DNA of 9,476 nt, taken from NCBI GenBank assembly GCA_937969395.1, contig CALBVI010000169.1, positions 1-9,476 of the forward strand, given 5' to 3'. This DNA is from an uncultured Spongiibacteraceae bacterium (GTDB lineage: Bacteria; Pseudomonadota; Gammaproteobacteria; Pseudomonadales; Dasaniaceae). A program made the translations under genes and the position numbers. Positions 1 to 6,942 of the stretch are shown piece by piece; the stretch's first letter is position 1; each line of letters starts with the position of its first letter. The notes beneath the pieces were generated by a model, which did not search any database, was not told the origin of the DNA, and saw nothing but the letters and a program-made list of their open reading frames with translations.

Positions 1-116
1 AGGTAAGAAGCCTCGTGATTTGGGGTAGATTTGATAGTTTCCATTAGGGTAACGAACTAAATAAGCTATCAACTAAAGCTCGCCTCCCTACAAAAACCTT
101 ACACCCCAGAAACAAC

Positions 117-139
117 AAAGCCCCAATTAAGGGGCTTTT
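117..139. terminator. Hairpin terminator downstream of ssb
   Basis: A perfect 8-bp stem (AAAGCCCC at 117-124, GGGGCTTT at 131-138) encloses a 6-base loop. On the plus strand it runs into TTTT. On the minus strand, the direction of ssb, the stem ends in CTTT followed by a T-rich stretch. It lies about 34 bases beyond the ssb stop codon, so it most likely ends ssb transcription and may work in both directions. Bases 1-116 to its left contain stops in all three plus frames and no recognisable gene; they could hold the very end of a neighbour outside the window. Confidence 0.75.
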
Positions 140-172
140 AAATCTATTCAACAATAATAGCTTTGTCAGAAA

Positions 173-739
173 TTAAAACGGAATGTCATCATCAAAGTCA
201 TCAAAACCGGCTGGCGGTTGCGGCGCTGCCTGTGGTGCTTGTTGAGGTGCCTGTTGAGGTGCTTGCTGAGGAGCGGCTTGCGGTGCTGCTCTTCTCTGTT
301 GAGGCGCAGCATTTTGCTGTGGCTGCTGGTAAGCAGGCTGCTGTTGTGGCGCATCATTTTGATAACCTCCACCTTGCTGAGCGCCACCTTGTTGAGCACC
401 GCCACGGCTATCTAGCATTTGCAGCTCATTGGCTACGATTTCAGTGGTGTAGCGATCAACACCGCTTTGGTCTTGCCATTTACGCGTGCGAATTGACCCT
501 TCGATATAAACTTTAGAACCTTTGTTTAGGTACTGACCTGCAATTTCTGCCAAGCGGTTAAAAAACACCACGCGGTGCCATTCGGTACGTTCTTGCTGCT
601 GACCGGTTTGCTTATCTTTCCAGCTTTCAGACGTTGCTACGGTAATGTTAGTGACTGCATTGCCATTAGGCATGGCCTTTTGCTCAGGGTCATTACCTAG
701 GTTACCAATTAAGATTACTTTATTAACACCGCGGGCCAT
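173..739 (-). CDS. ssb: Single-stranded DNA-binding protein SSB
   Basis: This 188-residue protein coats single-stranded DNA during replication, recombination and repair, and recruits partners through its C-terminal tip. The OB-fold covers about residues 1-110 (opening [18 protein letters not shown]). It keeps the DNA-stacking aromatics Trp40, Trp54, Phe60 and Trp88, matching E. coli numbering. Residues of about 113-178 form a disordered linker rich in Gln, Pro and Ala, and the chain ends in the conserved acidic tip DDDIPF, which in E. coli binds exonuclease I, RecQ, PriA and others. Length is close to E. coli SSB (178). The ATG start is supported by a GGAGA ribosome site at 745-749. The gene diverges from uvrA, as in E. 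coli. A possible -10 (TATAGT on the minus strand, 788-793) lies about 50 bases upstream, but no good -35 is visible. Confidence 0.97.
   Translation of the reverse strand: MARGVNKVILIGNLGNDPEQKAMPNGNAVTNITVATSESWKDKQTGQQQERTEWHRVVFFNRLAEIAGQYLNKGSKVYIEGSIRTRKWQDQSGVDRYTTEIVANELQMLDSRGGAQQGGAQQGGGYQNDAPQQQPAYQQPQQNAAPQQRRAAPQAAPQQAPQQAPQQAPQAAPQPPAGFDDFDDDIPF
236..271 (-). repeat. Three 12-bp tandem units in the ssb linker
   Basis: Three adjacent imperfect copies of a 12-base unit (plus-strand pattern TGCNTGYTGAGG at 236-247, 248-259 and 260-271) encode repeated Pro-Gln-Gln-Ala in the disordered linker of SSB. Because the unit is a multiple of three, gain or loss of copies would keep the frame, so linker length may vary between strains. 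That last point is inference. Confidence 0.7.
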
Positions 740-974
740 GGACGTCTCCAGAATTGCTATCGATCTAATGATTTAAATTATGGCGCAACTATACCTGATG
801 CGACTCGTTAAATCACCACAGATAGCCGGTGTATAAAACATCAATAACGACAATTAGCGACTGCGGCTGACCATCACTATATTGCTGTCATGGGCGCATC
901 GGCTAAAAGAACAAAGCAATCCATCGCTACTTCACAGCCAGAAACAGTGCACCCCGCAAAAGAATACAAATTAG

Positions 975-990
975 TTGTAATAAAACACAG
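975..990. promoter_or_regulatory. Candidate LexA (SOS) box upstream of uvrA
   Basis: The sequence TTGTAATAAAACACAG has the form TTGT-N8-ACAG, one base away from the core CTGT-N8-ACAG of the gammaproteobacterial LexA operator, with an A/T-rich centre as expected. It ends seven bases before the -35 of the uvrA promoter. In E. coli uvrA and ssb are divergent and a LexA box lies between them, so location and sequence agree. LexA bound here would abut RNA polymerase rather than cover the -10. Binding is inferred, not shown. Confidence 0.6.
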
Positions 991-997
991 ACTGTCT

Positions 998-1027
998 TTG
1001 CCAGCGGCCTAGGCCGCAACATATAAT
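998..1027 (+). promoter_or_regulatory. uvrA promoter, sigma-70 type
   Basis: TTGCCA (998-1003) and a perfect TATAAT (1022-1027) are separated by 18 bases, giving a good housekeeping promoter with an expected start near 1034 and a leader of about 35 bases before the uvrA GTG. The spacer contains a 14-bp palindrome. Confidence 0.7.
1004..1017. repeat. Perfect 14-bp palindrome in the uvrA promoter spacer
   Basis: GCGGCCTAGGCCGC is fully self-complementary and G/C-rich in an otherwise A/T-leaning intergenic region. It lies between the -35 and -10 of the uvrA promoter, where a dimeric regulator could act. No regulator is identified from the sequence; chance is possible. Confidence 0.55.
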
Positions 1028-1068
1028 AGTCGGTTTTCGGCAGTGCCCTCACGGGGCGGAGATAGACA

Positions 1069-3900
1069 GTGGATACCATCCTAGTACGCGGCGCTCGCAC
1101 CCATAATTTAAAGAATATCGATTTAGATATTCCCCGCGACAAGCTCGTTGTCATCACCGGATTATCGGGTTCAGGGAAATCATCATTAGCCTTTGATACC
1201 CTCTACGCTGAAGGCCAGCGTCGCTATGTTGAATCGCTCTCAACGTATGCCCGGCAGTTTTTATCGATGATGGAAAAGCCCGACATCGATCATATCGAAG
1301 GTTTATCTCCAGCTATCTCTATCGAGCAAAAATCAACATCGCACAACCCGCGCTCGACTGTTGGTACTATTACTGAGATTTACGATTATCTGCGTTTGCT
1401 CTATGCCCGCGTTGGTGAACCACGCTGCCCTGATCACGACATTAAGCTTGAAGCGCAAATTATTAGCCAAATGGTTGATGCGGTATTAGCTCTACCAGAA
1501 GGTAGCAAGGTGATGTTGCTGGCACCTATCGTTAAAGAGCGCAAAGGCGAACATCTGCATGTATTTGAACAATTACGCGCTAGCGGTTTTGTTCGTGCTC
1601 GTATTAATGGCTTGGTTGTCGATCTAGACGAAACCCCTGAATTAGAAAAAAACAAAAAGCACACTATAGAAGTGGTCGTCGATCGCTTTAAAGTGCGCGA
1701 TGATCTGCAAATTCGCTTAGCGGAATCGTTTGAGACAGCTATTGAGCTAACTAGTGGCAACGCCATTATTAGTTTTATGGATGGCGACCAGGAAGATATT
1801 ATTTTTTCTTCGCTATTTGCCTGCCCTACCTGTGGCTACAGTATTAGCGAATTAGAGCCACGGTTATTTTCGTTTAATAACCCCGCTGGCGCTTGCGGCG
1901 GTTGCGACGGCTTAGGAATGAAATCCTACTTTGATCAGTCGCGCATTTTGCAACACCCCGAAGCCAGCTTAGCCGAAGGTGCAATCCGCGGCTGGGATCG
2001 ACGCAGTGTTTATTATTTTCATATGCTCAAGTCTTTGGCGGAGCATTATGAATTCGATATCAACACACCGTTTGCAGAGCTCTCCAAGAAACAGCAAAAA
2101 ACTATTCTTCAAGGCTCCGGCGATGAAGAAATTAATTTCAATTATGTGAATGATCGCGGCGATATTTTTCAGCGCACTCATACCTTCGAAGGTATCATTC
2201 CAAACATGGAACGCCGCTACCGCGATACGGATTCGCAAATGGTACGCGAAGATTTATCAAAGTTTCTTAGCACCCAGCCTTGCCCCGACTGTAGCGGTAC
2301 ACGATTAAAACGCGAAGCCCGCCATGTTTTCATTAATGACCGCGATCTTCCCTCTATTGTTGCTATGCCTGTTGGCGATGCACTGGAATATTTCAAAAAA
2401 TTAAAACTGACCGGCAGCCGTGGAAAAATTGCTGACAAGATTCTTAAAGAGCTGCGGGATAGATTTACTTTTTTAGTCGATGTTGGTCTTAACTATTTAA
2501 CCTTAAATCGCAGCGCCGAAACTTTATCCGGTGGCGAAGCACAGCGTATTCGTCTCGCCAGCCAAATCGGTGCAGGTCTTGTTGGTGTTATGTATATTCT
2601 CGATGAACCTTCAATCGGTTTGCATCAACGCGATAATGAACGACTACTTAAAACCTTAATTCATTTGCGTGACATCGGTAATACCGTGATCGTGGTAGAG
2701 CACGATGAAGAAGCCATTCGCATTGCCGATCATGTTATTGATATAGGCCCAGGCGCGGGTATTCACGGCGGCGAAGTGGTTGCCCAAGGTACTTATGACG
2801 ATATTGTTGCTTCAGAAAATTCACTAACCGGGCAGTTTTTGTCAGGCAAGAGATGCATCGCCATTCCTGAAAAGCGCACCGAATTTGATCCTGAAAAACA
2901 AATCGTTTTAAGCGGCGCTACCGGCAACAACTTACAAAACGTCACTTTAGAAATACCTCTCGGCATTATGACCTGTGTTACTGGTGTATCCGGCTCAGGA
3001 AAATCAACACTTATTAATGGCACGCTATACCCACTAGCCGCTACCGAATTAAACGGCGCAACGACATTAACCGCGGCGCCGCACGAAGAAGTAACAGGAC
3101 TGGAGCTAGTCGATAAATGTATCGACATCGATCAAAGCCCTATCGGTAGAACGCCTCGCTCAAACCCTGCAACTTACACCGGTATTTTCACCCCCGTGCG
3201 CGAATTATTTGCCGGTTCGCATGAAGCGCGCTCACGTGGTTACAAACCCGGACGTTTTAGTTTTAACGTTAAAGGCGGTCGCTGTGAAGCTTGCCAAGGT
3301 GATGGCGTTACTAAAGTTGAGATGCACTTTTTACCGGATGTTTATGTACCTTGCGATATTTGTAAAGGCAAACGCTATAACCGCGAAACGCTAGAAATAC
3401 GCTTTAAAGGAAAAAACATCCATCAAGTATTAGATATGACCATTGAAGAAGCGAATGTGTTTTTTGAGGCTATTCCTTCTATCTCCAAAAAATTACAAAC
3501 CTTGATCGATGTTGGCTTATCCTATATTCGTCTGGGACAAGCGGCGACTACACTTTCAGGTGGTGAAGCGCAGCGGGTTAAATTATCAAAAGAGTTATCT
3601 AAACGCGATACCGGCAAAACATTATATATTTTGGATGAGCCAACTACCGGCCTGCATTTTCACGACATTCAGCAATTACTCAACGTACTGCATCGCTTAC
3701 GTGACCACGGCAATACTATTGTTGTTATTGAACACAACCTTGATGTTATTAAAACCGCAGACTGGGTTGTCGATTTAGGGCCAGAAGGTGGCAGTGGTGG
3801 CGGACAGATTATTGCAGAGGGTACGCCTGAAACTGTGGCGAAAAGTAAAAAATCTCACACGGGACGTTTTTTGAAGCCAATGCTTGAAGCGCAAAAATAA
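1069..3900 (+). CDS. uvrA: Excinuclease ABC subunit A (UvrA)
   Basis: UvrA is the damage-sensing ATPase of nucleotide excision repair; as a dimer it finds bulky lesions and loads UvrB. The 943 residues match E. coli UvrA (940) end to end. First ATPase half: Walker [10 protein letters not shown] at 31-39, signature LSGGE at 486-490, Walker B YILDEP at 509-514. Second half: Walker [10 protein letters not shown] at 639-647, signature LSGGE at 829-833, Walker B YILDEP at 853-858. Zinc modules have Cys252/255/276/279 and Cys739/742/762/765, the latter pair in the C-terminal DNA-binding zinc finger. The start is GTG, set by GGAG at 1058-1061, seven bases upstream, and by the family N-terminus ([16 protein letters not shown]). 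The gene ends in TAA followed at once by a second in-frame TAA. It is probably SOS-controlled through the box at 975-990. Confidence 0.98.
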   Translation: MDTILVRGARTHNLKNIDLDIPRDKLVVITGLSGSGKSSLAFDTLYAEGQRRYVESLSTYARQFLSMMEKPDIDHIEGLSPAISIEQKSTSHNPRSTVGTITEIYDYLRLLYARVGEPRCPDHDIKLEAQIISQMVDAVLALPEGSKVMLLAPIVKERKGEHLHVFEQLRASGFVRARINGLVVDLDETPELEKNKKHTIEVVVDRFKVRDDLQIRLAESFETAIELTSGNAIISFMDGDQEDIIFSSLFACPTCGYSISELEPRLFSFNNPAGACGGCDGLGMKSYFDQSRILQHPEASLAEGAIRGWDRRSVYYFHMLKSLAEHYEFDINTPFAELSKKQQKTILQGSGDEEINFNYVNDRGDIFQRTHTFEGIIPNMERRYRDTDSQMVREDLSKFLSTQPCPDCSGTRLKREARHVFINDRDLPSIVAMPVGDALEYFKKLKLTGSRGKIADKILKELRDRFTFLVDVGLNYLTLNRSAETLSGGEAQRIRLASQIGAGLVGVMYILDEPSIGLHQRDNERLLKTLIHLRDIGNTVIVVEHDEEAIRIADHVIDIGPGAGIHGGEVVAQGTYDDIVASENSLTGQFLSGKRCIAIPEKRTEFDPEKQIVLSGATGNNLQNVTLEIPLGIMTCVTGVSGSGKSTLINGTLYPLAATELNGATTLTAAPHEEVTGLELVDKCIDIDQSPIGRTPRSNPATYTGIFTPVRELFAGSHEARSRGYKPGRFSFNVKGGRCEACQGDGVTKVEMHFLPDVYVPCDICKGKRYNRETLEIRFKGKNIHQVLDMTIEEANVFFEAIPSISKKLQTLIDVGLSYIRLGQAATTLSGGEAQRVKLSKELSKRDTGKTLYILDEPTTGLHFHDIQQLLNVLHRLRDHGNTIVVIEHNLDVIKTADWVVDLGPEGGSGGGQIIAEGTPETVAKSKKSHTGRFLKPMLEAQK

Positions 3901-3930
3901 TAAGGTTAAACGATTGTTGTAACGATTAGA

Positions 3931-3966
3931 ATAAACCTAAGATTTATTATTTAAGCTTAGGTTTGT
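3931..3966. terminator. Bidirectional terminator between uvrA and the stator operon
   Basis: AAACCTAAG (3933-3941) and CTTAGGTTT (3956-3964) form a perfect 9-bp stem with a 14-base A/T-rich loop, extendable by a wobble and an A-T pair to 3931-3966. Short T-rich stretches follow on each strand. It lies between two convergent genes and includes the stop codon of the minus-strand PilZ-like gene. The stem is A/T-rich and the T tracts are broken, so efficiency is uncertain. Confidence 0.6.
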
Positions 3967-4544
3967 TCTAAATTGGCATTATCTCGCCGACGCTGTACTA
4001 ACTGCGAACTTTGACATTTGACCACATGCTGAATAAGTAACTCTTGGTCTGTTGCACTCACTTCCGTAAAATCTAAGCGAGCAAAAAACTCGCCCTCGCT
4101 ATCCTCTACCGGTTCACAAGCAATTACTTTTGCTAAGGCCATGATTTTTAATTCTTCAGGGTGCAGCAAAATATCCAGCTGCAACATCTGCCCAGGCTTT
4201 AATAATTCTTCCGTCGCAAAAGCCAAACCGCAAGCACTAACATTTACTTGGCGCATGGTATAAGCCACTGACTTCATCAAGTCAGTATCGATATCCATTT
4301 GGGTGATAATAAAATTAAGCTTTTTATTCAGTAGGTCCAGTAATTCCGCAGCGATAGGCGACTGCAATTTACAAGAATCTAATAAGGTGTGAATACGATT
4401 ATCAAAATTAGCCGCATAATCAATCGGCCCAATCCGCTCTTTACTTTCTTTAGCGAGCGCCTTAGATTCCTGGTCACCGATAAAGCGATAAAAAATACCC
4501 ATGGAATCATCAATGCGAAAATAACGGCGACGTTCGTCAGTCAT
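3957..4544 (-). CDS. PilZ-like protein with helical insert (tPilZ type)
   Basis: This 195-residue soluble protein resembles the atypical, tetramer-forming PilZ family (tPilZ; type example XC6012 of Xanthomonas). The N-terminus carries an RxxxR element (Arg6-Arg7-Tyr8-Phe9-Arg10) followed by IDDSMGIFYR. Residues of about 40-95 look helical and amphipathic (for example AAELLDLLNKKLNFIITQMD). The second PilZ element is N101-x-S103-x-x-G106, followed by strands typical of the PilZ barrel to about 180. In canonical PilZ domains the two motifs are only a few tens of residues apart; here about 90 residues separate them, as expected for the insert. XC6012 is reported not to bind c-di-GMP, so ligand binding here is open. 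It is the last gene of the pomA-pomB operon, 22 bases after pomB, suggesting a role in stator or motility control. No ribosome site is evident, so translational coupling to pomB is plausible. Confidence 0.75.
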   Translation of the reverse strand: MTDERRRYFRIDDSMGIFYRFIGDQESKALAKESKERIGPIDYAANFDNRIHTLLDSCKLQSPIAAELLDLLNKKLNFIITQMDIDTDLMKSVAYTMRQVNVSACGLAFATEELLKPGQMLQLDILLHPEELKIMALAKVIACEPVEDSEGEFFARLDFTEVSATDQELLIQHVVKCQSSQLVQRRRDNANLEQT

Positions 4545-4566
4545 AAAAATATCTATTATTTAAATG

Positions 4567-5556
4567 TTAAAAAATATCGCCCGAGTTCAATTCAAAAGCT
4601 GGCGCGTCTTCTAATTCAAGCGAATCGTAATATTCAGGATCTTCTTCTTTTAGTACCTGTAAATCATCTTCTAACTCTTTATCAAGCCCCTGCTGAATAA
4701 CAATTTCAACTCGACGATTTTTCGCACGACCTAAAGAGGTCTCATTAGTATCTAAGGGTTGAGTATCCGCAAAACCACTGACCTCAAGTCGGCGAGGATT
4801 AATAACGCCTTCACTAAGCAGCTCCTGCGCGACAGAAACTGCGCGACTCGTTGACAGCTCCCAATTAGAACGAAAACGAGCCGTACTGATTGGAATATTA
4901 TCGGTATGCCCCTGCACGGAAATCGAACCGTCTTTAGTTGCCAGAACATCTCTGACTTCTTGCATTAAGGGAATATAATTATCGGCCAAAGAAGCCGAGC
5001 CGGAACCAAAAGACCCCTTCTCGCGAATACGAATAACAATTTGCCGGCCCTGCGTTTCTATCTCAACTTCGCCTTTGGCAATTTGCTCACTCAGGCCTTT
5101 TGCTAAATCAACCGCATCATTTTTGGTTTCTTGAATTAACTCTTCAACCCGCTCAGCAACTTCAATGGCTTCTTGAATACCTGCTTCTTTATCTTCTGCG
5201 CCGGCCTCAACATCATATTCAGCGGCGCATTCCACATCGAGGGAGAGGCGATCAATATCATCGGAGTGTTGGTAAATTTCATTGATAGGTGTTGGCTCAG
5301 GACGGCCAGGACTAAAGTGCTGCGCGATAAAGCTCGTACCTTTTGGCGGGTTTTTTACATCGATTTTGGCCTGTACACCAAAGGCCTGCGCCATCGAACC
5401 AGCTAAACGCTTGAACTTCATTGCATCCATTTCAGCAAATGACAGCAGCAAAACGAAGAAGCACATTAATAGCGACATTAAATCCGCAAACGTTCCCATC
5501 CATCCGGGCGACCCCGGAGGTGGACAAGCGGGGCAATCTGGAGCGTCATCAGACAT
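4567..5556 (-). CDS. pomB: Sodium-type flagellar stator protein PomB
   Basis: PomB anchors the stator to peptidoglycan and carries the ion-binding aspartate. The 329 residues begin with a Cys/Pro-rich segment (CPACPPPGSPGWMGTFADLM) very like Vibrio PomB. Asp25 corresponds to the essential Asp24 of Vibrio. One membrane helix spans about 23-41, followed by a plug-like amphipathic stretch (44-59) and the conserved KGTSFIAQHFSPGRPEPTPI. Residues 100-160 form an acidic, probably coiled linker. The OmpA-like domain covers about 165-288, with GHTDN at 216-220 and NRRVEI at 280-285. An acidic tail of about 40 residues follows (LDKELEDDLQVLKEEDPEYY and onward), with no obvious counterpart in the Vibrio protein as I recall it. 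It lies 57 bases after pomA. The ATG has only a weak ribosome site. Confidence 0.95.
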   Translation of the reverse strand: MSDDAPDCPACPPPGSPGWMGTFADLMSLLMCFFVLLLSFAEMDAMKFKRLAGSMAQAFGVQAKIDVKNPPKGTSFIAQHFSPGRPEPTPINEIYQHSDDIDRLSLDVECAAEYDVEAGAEDKEAGIQEAIEVAERVEELIQETKNDAVDLAKGLSEQIAKGEVEIETQGRQIVIRIREKGSFGSGSASLADNYIPLMQEVRDVLATKDGSISVQGHTDNIPISTARFRSNWELSTSRAVSVAQELLSEGVINPRRLEVSGFADTQPLDTNETSLGRAKNRRVEIVIQQGLDKELEDDLQVLKEEDPEYYDSLELEDAPAFELNSGDIF

Positions 5557-5581
5557 GATTTACAACCACATTAATGCAAGC

Positions 5582-5603
5582 AAAAAAATCAGTCGCTTTA
5601 GCG
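5582..5603 (-). terminator. Possible weak attenuator between pomA and pomB
   Basis: Read on the minus strand, the gap after the pomA stop has a small inverted repeat (CGCTAAAGCG, 5594-5603), then five bases and a run of seven T (5582-5588). The stem is very short, so full termination is unlikely. It could lower pomB relative to pomA. This is a weak suggestion only. Confidence 0.2.
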
Positions 5604-5613
5604 CCAATTAATA

Positions 5614-6375
5614 TCATCCATCTTCTTCCGAGCCGCGCTGACTTGCCGGCAAGTAATTTCTCAACATGGAATCAATCACTCGTGGATTTTGACCGCCTTG
5701 AATTGCTAGTAAAGCGTCAATCACCAAACTCTTACTCATATCCTCTTCTGCTCTGCGCAGCGATAATTTATCCGAAATAGGGATAGCGATCATGTTCGCC
5801 AGCATCGCACCATATAACGTTGTTAACAGCGCCACCGCCATCGCAGGACCAATCGATTTCGGATCATCCATATTCGATAACATCGCTACCAGACCAACTA
5901 GCGTACCAATCATACCCATCGCAGGCGCGACATCACCTAGGGCACTAAAAATATTAGAGCCAATTTCATGACGCTCAACGGTTTGATCTTTATCTTTTGA
6001 TAACAAGGTTTTTACGACTTCAGGGTCATGCCCGTCGACCAATAGCTGGATACCGCCCTGTAAAAAATCACTGCTGACATCCTTGCCTTCCAACGCTAGC
6101 AAACCACCCTTACGGGCTTCATCAGCTAAGCCAACAATCTCATCAATAGTTTCTGCTGGATCAGGCAGCTTAAACATAAATGCTTTGCCTGCGACTTTAC
6201 CGGCGCCAAGAAACTGGCCGAGACCAAATTTCATCATGACGACAAAAACACTACCGACAACAACAATGAGCACAGAGGGTACGTCAACAAACATACCGAG
6301 GCTGCCACTCAGTAACATTGCCGTGACAATGATCGCCATCGAGCCGATCATGCCAATGAGGGTCGCTAAATCCAC
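5614..6375 (-). CDS. pomA: Sodium-type flagellar stator protein PomA
   Basis: PomA is the channel-forming partner of PomB; a PomA ring around PomB drives rotor rotation using the sodium gradient in Vibrio. The 253 residues match Vibrio PomA in length and in long stretches (for example GDVAPAMGMIGTLVGLVAML and the MSNMDDPKSIGPAMAVALLT-type loop). Four membrane helices are expected, at about 2-23, 30-50, 150-172 and 180-203. Residues studied in Vibrio PomA are present: Asp31 near the channel, and Arg88, Lys89 and Glu96 in the cytoplasmic loop that meets FliG. The start is GTG, with AGGAGT at 6382-6387 seven bases upstream; the MDLATLIG N-terminus agrees with the family. It is the first gene of the operon, behind a sigma-28 promoter. 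Sodium rather than proton use is inferred from the family. Confidence 0.96.
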   Translation of the reverse strand: MDLATLIGMIGSMAIIVTAMLLSGSLGMFVDVPSVLIVVVGSVFVVMMKFGLGQFLGAGKVAGKAFMFKLPDPAETIDEIVGLADEARKGGLLALEGKDVSSDFLQGGIQLLVDGHDPEVVKTLLSKDKDQTVERHEIGSNIFSALGDVAPAMGMIGTLVGLVAMLSNMDDPKSIGPAMAVALLTTLYGAMLANMIAIPISDKLSLRRAEEDMSKSLVIDALLAIQGGQNPRVIDSMLRNYLPASQRGSEEDG

Positions 6376-6696
6376 AGTCTTACTCCTAAAAATAAATTGA
6401 ACGACTAGTCGCTGTTTTTAATGATTACAGTTTAGCTTGATTCTACCTGCAGTACAGCGTAGATGTTATTGATCTGATGAGTTTTTTCGCTTTCTAGTTA
6501 GGGTTAACGGCATATTAAAGTCATTCTTTAGATAACAAAATTAACCGTTTACGGTAACCATCAACAATTAGACATTGACCCTGATCGGCAGCTTAGGTAC
6601 CTTTGCCTGCGCTTTGCACTGATCTTTTATGAGATACTTTTTTACTTTCTCACCAGCCAAAGCCAGACCCTTTATTTAGCCCGCGGAAAGAACATC
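6376..6696. other. Divergent pomA/xseB control region
   Basis: These 321 bases hold no gene that I can see. The stator side has the sigma-28 promoter at 6504-6530, a 10-bp palindrome CGACTAGTCG at 6402-6411 in the pomA leader, and the pomA ribosome site. Toward xseB there is no strong promoter. Weak candidates are TTGACC (6575-6580) with TACCTT (6598-6603), spacing 17, and TTGCCT (6603-6608) with TTTTAT (6625-6630), spacing 16. Confidence 0.65.
6504..6530 (-). promoter_or_regulatory. Flagellar sigma-28 (FliA) promoter for pomA
   Basis: On the minus strand TAAAGAAT (6523-6530) is followed by exactly 11 bases and GCCGTTAA (6504-6511). The enterobacterial FliA consensus is TAAAGTTT-N11-GCCGATAA, so the -35 matches 6 of 8 and the -10 matches 7 of 8 with ideal spacing. 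Transcription would begin near 6497, leaving a leader of about 120 bases before the pomA GTG. The site fits the stator operon being a late flagellar class. Confidence 0.8.
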
Positions 6697-6942
6697 ATGG
6701 CCAAAGCCAAAAAAGCTATCGACTTTGAAGAATCCTTAGACCAACTCGAAGAGCTGGTTGAAGATATGGAAAATGGCGACCTCACATTAGAAGAGTCCCT
6801 GAAAGCATTTGAACAAGGTATCAAGTTAACACGCGAATGTCAGGGCGCGCTCTCACAGGCCGAACAAAAAGTACAAATGCTGATTGAAGAAAACGGCCAA
6901 CTCAACGTGGTCGATTTAAATGACGAGGATGACCTCGACTAA
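6697..6942 (+). CDS. xseB: Exodeoxyribonuclease VII small subunit
   Basis: XseB joins several copies to one XseA to form exonuclease VII, which degrades single-stranded DNA into oligonucleotides. The 81 residues match the family length (E. coli 80) and the helical-hairpin signature: [20 protein letters not shown] (10-29), then [14 protein letters not shown] and a second helix ending [10 protein letters not shown] Lys-rich N-terminus and an acidic tail (NDEDDLD) flank it. GGAAAG at 6685-6690, six bases before the ATG, is the ribosome site. It is the first gene of the xseB-ispA pair and diverges from pomA. The partner xseA is not in this window. Confidence 0.95.
   Translation: MAKAKKAIDFEESLDQLEELVEDMENGDLTLEESLKAFEQGIKLTRECQGALSQAEQKVQMLIEENGQLNVVDLNDEDDLD

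Larger units (their letters stand above)
740..1068. other. Divergent ssb/uvrA control region
   Basis: These 329 bases separate the starts of ssb and uvrA. The uvrA-proximal third holds the LexA-like box, the uvrA promoter and the palindrome listed separately. The ssb side has its ribosome site at 745-749 and a possible -10 at 788-793. The middle (about 800-960) shows no convincing gene. A 40-codon plus-strand frame at 890-1012 has no ribosome site and runs through the regulatory sites, so I do not call it. Confidence 0.7.

Noticed and set aside
166..516. Overlapping open frames on both strands across ssb
   Set aside because: They are by-products of the biased Gln/Pro/Ala codons in the SSB linker; SSB itself is unmistakable.
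992..1007. CTGT at 992-995 as the left half of a LexA box
   Set aside because: The right half at the required distance reads CGG rather than CAG; the site at 975-990 fits far better.
890..1012. A 40-codon plus-strand frame between ssb and uvrA
   Set aside because: No ribosome site, no recognisable protein pattern, and it overlaps the LexA-like box, the -35 and the palindrome of the uvrA promoter.
4389..4700. 103-codon plus-strand frame over the 3' end of pomB and the PilZ-like gene
   Set aside because: It is antisense to two well-supported genes and its protein lacks any family pattern.
6402..6411. CGACTAGTCG palindrome in the pomA leader as an operator
   Set aside because: Only ten bases, no second copy or partner site seen; chance occurrence is plausible.
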